A DNA stretch of 10,786 nt, from positions 1 through 10,786 of the forward strand of contig JALLPB010001198.1 of the NCBI GenBank assembly GCA_036939975.1. The letters run 5' to 3'. Made by a program: the position numbers and the translations under genes. Shown one piece after another: positions 9,524-10,786 of this stretch. This stretch comes from Cyclostephanos tholiformis. Its lineage: Eukaryota > Bacillariophyta > Thalassiosirophyceae > Thalassiosirales > Thalassiosiraceae. Below the pieces are notes generated by a model that saw nothing but the letters and a program-made list of their open reading frames with translations, was not told the DNA's origin and searched no databases. Positions within the stretch are counted from its first letter, which is position 1; each line of letters starts with the position of its first letter.

Positions 9524-9869
9524 ATTTTAGCTTAGTGAGGGGGCGGGGGGGGAGGCCGTCTCCTCAGTAAAAAATAATATTTTTGTGGCCGTCTCCTTCT
9601 TCTCCGCGAGAGTACTATGAAACTAGTAGAAACTATGGACAATATTACATCTACTAGGAGTCTTACAAGTGTTACACCTTGTAAAAAAACATGTATTACT
9701 AAGAATAAATTTAATGTTACTAATCCCCATTTTTCCTCCGCGACCATCGTCGTCGGGCGATGACTACGATCAGCACGAACGAGCCATGCGGTAGAAAGAA
9801 TAGGAAGCAGAACGCCAGAAACAGGACGACGTTTGCCACATACATGCAATATAACGAGGCCAGACCCCT

Positions 9870-10608
9870 ATGGGGCACGAACGTCCAGCCAACCTCCTCC
9901 ACGTGCGATCCCCGCCCGAATTGGTCATTAATACGAACGCGAACGTCGACGTCAACGTCCGCGACGTCGACGGTAACACCCCCCTCCATCACGCGGCCAT
10001 GTCCGGAACCGTCCCCGGATACTCGCGCTCGTCCTCCACGACGACGACGAGGTCGTTGGATGCAGCGAAATTCCTCGTCGAGGAATGCGGCGCGGACGTG
10101 CTGATTAGGAATCACGTCCGCATGACCCCCTACGACGTCGCATCGACGCAGTCCGTTAGGGGATACCTCCTACCGAGACAATTGCGGGCCGAGAACGATG
10201 CTGCGTCGGGGATGGCAGCATCCCACTCCCACCCCGGGGTGGTGGGAACGATGGTCGTGGGAGGGGGGGAGGGAGGGGGCGGGGATGCATGTTCGCCGCC
10301 CCCCCCCCTCCCACGTCGACGACGAACGGCGTCGTCGTCGATCGCGGGGGGGGGGTATCGTCGACGTCGCGAACGAACCCTACGATCCTGTGGCGGCTCT
10401 CATGCGACCACCGACGGTCGGCGCGCTCGGGAATGCGGCCGGGGGGGGGGTGAATTACAACGCGTCATCGTCGTCGTCCTCGTCGTCGTCGTCGTCCCCG
10501 ATGACGTTCGTCGCGCGGTCCTCCCCCCCGTCGTCATCGTGGAAACCACCGCCATCGCAATTCCACCACCACCACCAGCAGCAGCAGCCGCATCCGCATC
10601 CGGCGTAG
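9870..10608 (+). CDS. Ankyrin-repeat protein, frame-disrupted and possibly partial at the right edge
   Basis: The frame starting at ATG 9870 encodes VNVRDVDGNTPLHHAA (residues 28-43), an unmistakable ankyrin helix-loop motif. A second repeat follows: DAAKFLVEECGADVLIRN, then MTPYDVAS and VRGYLLPRQL (about 65-105). Ankyrin repeats mediate protein binding; the partner is unknown. The frame is open back only to TAA at 9852, so ATG 9870 or an upstream exon must supply the start. From about 10250 this frame turns Arg-rich and shadow-like, while the next frame (+1) becomes protein-like: IVDVANEPYDPVAALM, then TVGALGNAA, poly-Ser and HHHHQQQQPHPHPA, ending at TAG 10606-10608. Two 10-base homopolymers (C 10299-10308, G 10346-10355) lie where the switch must occur. 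The entry therefore joins two frames. I do not recognise the family. Confidence 0.65.
10299..10355 (+). other. Probable frame break in the ankyrin gene
   Basis: C10 (10299-10308) and G10 (10346-10355) lie between the ankyrin frame and the downstream protein-like frame. With one G fewer in the second tract, codons would run ...SSSIAGGG into IVDVANEPYDP without interruption. Possible causes are a sequencing or assembly miscount, a real allele, or an unrecognised intron; I see no good donor-acceptor pair. A third G10 tract (10441-10450) is in frame as it stands. Confidence 0.55.
10466..10498. repeat. (TCG)n serine-coding tract in the ankyrin gene
   Basis: A TCG/TCC run encodes about eleven serines in the downstream frame of the ankyrin protein, between VNYNA and PMTFVA. 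It is the same triplet that expands in Rod exon 1, showing a local or genome-wide bias to this repeat. Confidence 0.75.
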
Positions 10609-10786
10609 GAGGAGACACAATATCAGCAATATCAGCGGCAGCGGCAGCATCAGCAGGAGCAGCCACCGGAAGGGGGGGGAAAGAAGAAGAAGATGAAGAC
10701 GAGGAATGATGGGGGATGGGAAGGGGGAGGGGGCGCTTCGACGACGTCACTCACCTCACCCATCGTCGGGCTTTCCTCGTCGTGGA
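10609..10786 (+). other. Right-edge sequence, possible continuation of the ankyrin coding region
   Basis: After TAG 10608 the same frame stays open to the window end and reads QYQQYQRQRQHQQEQPP, then a Lys run and Gly/Trp/Ser sequence. This continues the His/Gln character seen just before the stop. It may be 3' UTR with leftover coding texture, or coding interrupted by a nonsense change. The ankyrin frame itself would instead give an Ala-rich tail ending near 10709. Confidence 0.35.

Larger units (their letters stand above)
9307..9854. promoter_or_regulatory. Divergent intergenic region between Rod and the ankyrin gene
   Basis: The two genes are transcribed away from each other, so both promoters should lie here; no confident TATA box or named factor site is visible. 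Near the Rod start is a T/C-rich tract (9327-9350). Next comes a degenerate ATGATG/ATTATG stretch (9409-9485), then a GC hairpin (9510-9523), then GGCCGTCTCCT repeated at 9554-9564 and 9587-9597 around an AT-rich core. On the plus strand a perfect donor GAG/GTAAGT sits at 9381-9389 and a TACTAAT branch-like motif with a pyrimidine tract at 9718-9737, which could bound a 5' UTR intron of the ankyrin gene. Confidence 0.5.

Noticed and set aside
9532..9849. Minus-strand open frame with a hydrophobic middle and an Arg/Pro tail
   Set aside because: It crosses AT-rich intergenic DNA and ends in codons made by homopolymers, and it has no conserved motif.
1..10786. tRNA, rRNA, transposase, retroelement or viral genes
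   Set aside because: I looked on both strands and saw no cloverleaf with T-loop, no rRNA core sequence, and no transposase, reverse transcriptase or viral protein motif.

Overview
This is nuclear DNA from a gene-dense eukaryote with short introns, most likely a microalga and, as my best guess, a diatom or other stramenopile. Three points support this. One protein can be read across four minus-strand exons separated by introns of only 85-98 bases with GT...AG ends, one of which has two CTAAC branch-point-like motifs. The encoded protein is eukaryote-specific. Much of the right half consists of Asp/Ser/Gly codon runs (CGA/TCG trinucleotides) like those common in algal coding DNA. The species assignment is an inference and is weak.

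Layout. Bases 1-264 are the 3' flank of the main gene, with an AT-rich near-palindrome at the left edge. Bases 265-9306 (minus strand) hold one large gene in four exons: 9306-6304, 6207-5293, 5194-3560 and 3474-265. All three introns are phase 0, and the spliced product is 2,920 residues. I identify it as the kinetochore protein Rod/KNTC1, from a chain of short motifs that match my memory of human KNTC1 in the same order from beta-propeller to C-terminus. One of these motif pairs runs straight across a predicted splice junction. Bases 9307-9854 form a divergent intergenic region with AT-rich stretches, a short hairpin and a possible 5' UTR intron of the next gene. From about 9870 to the right edge a plus-strand gene encodes an ankyrin-repeat protein. 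Its reading frame appears to change among 10-base homopolymers, and the gene may run off the window.

Function. Rod is the scaffold of the Rod-Zw10-Zwilch (RZZ) complex, which builds the outer kinetochore corona and links unattached kinetochores to the spindle checkpoint and, through Spindly, to dynein. Nothing in the sequence links the ankyrin gene to this role; the two are simply head-to-head neighbours.

Base composition changes strongly inside the Rod gene. Exons 3 and 4 look like ordinary coding DNA. Exon 1 and the ankyrin gene are dominated by CGT/CGA triplets and G or C homopolymers. I found no RNA genes, transposon genes, CRISPR arrays or viral sequence. I did not find a new multi-gene system. 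The points most worth a second look are the Rod orthologue with its inserted, repeat-rich propeller, the composition switch, and the frame-disrupted ankyrin gene.
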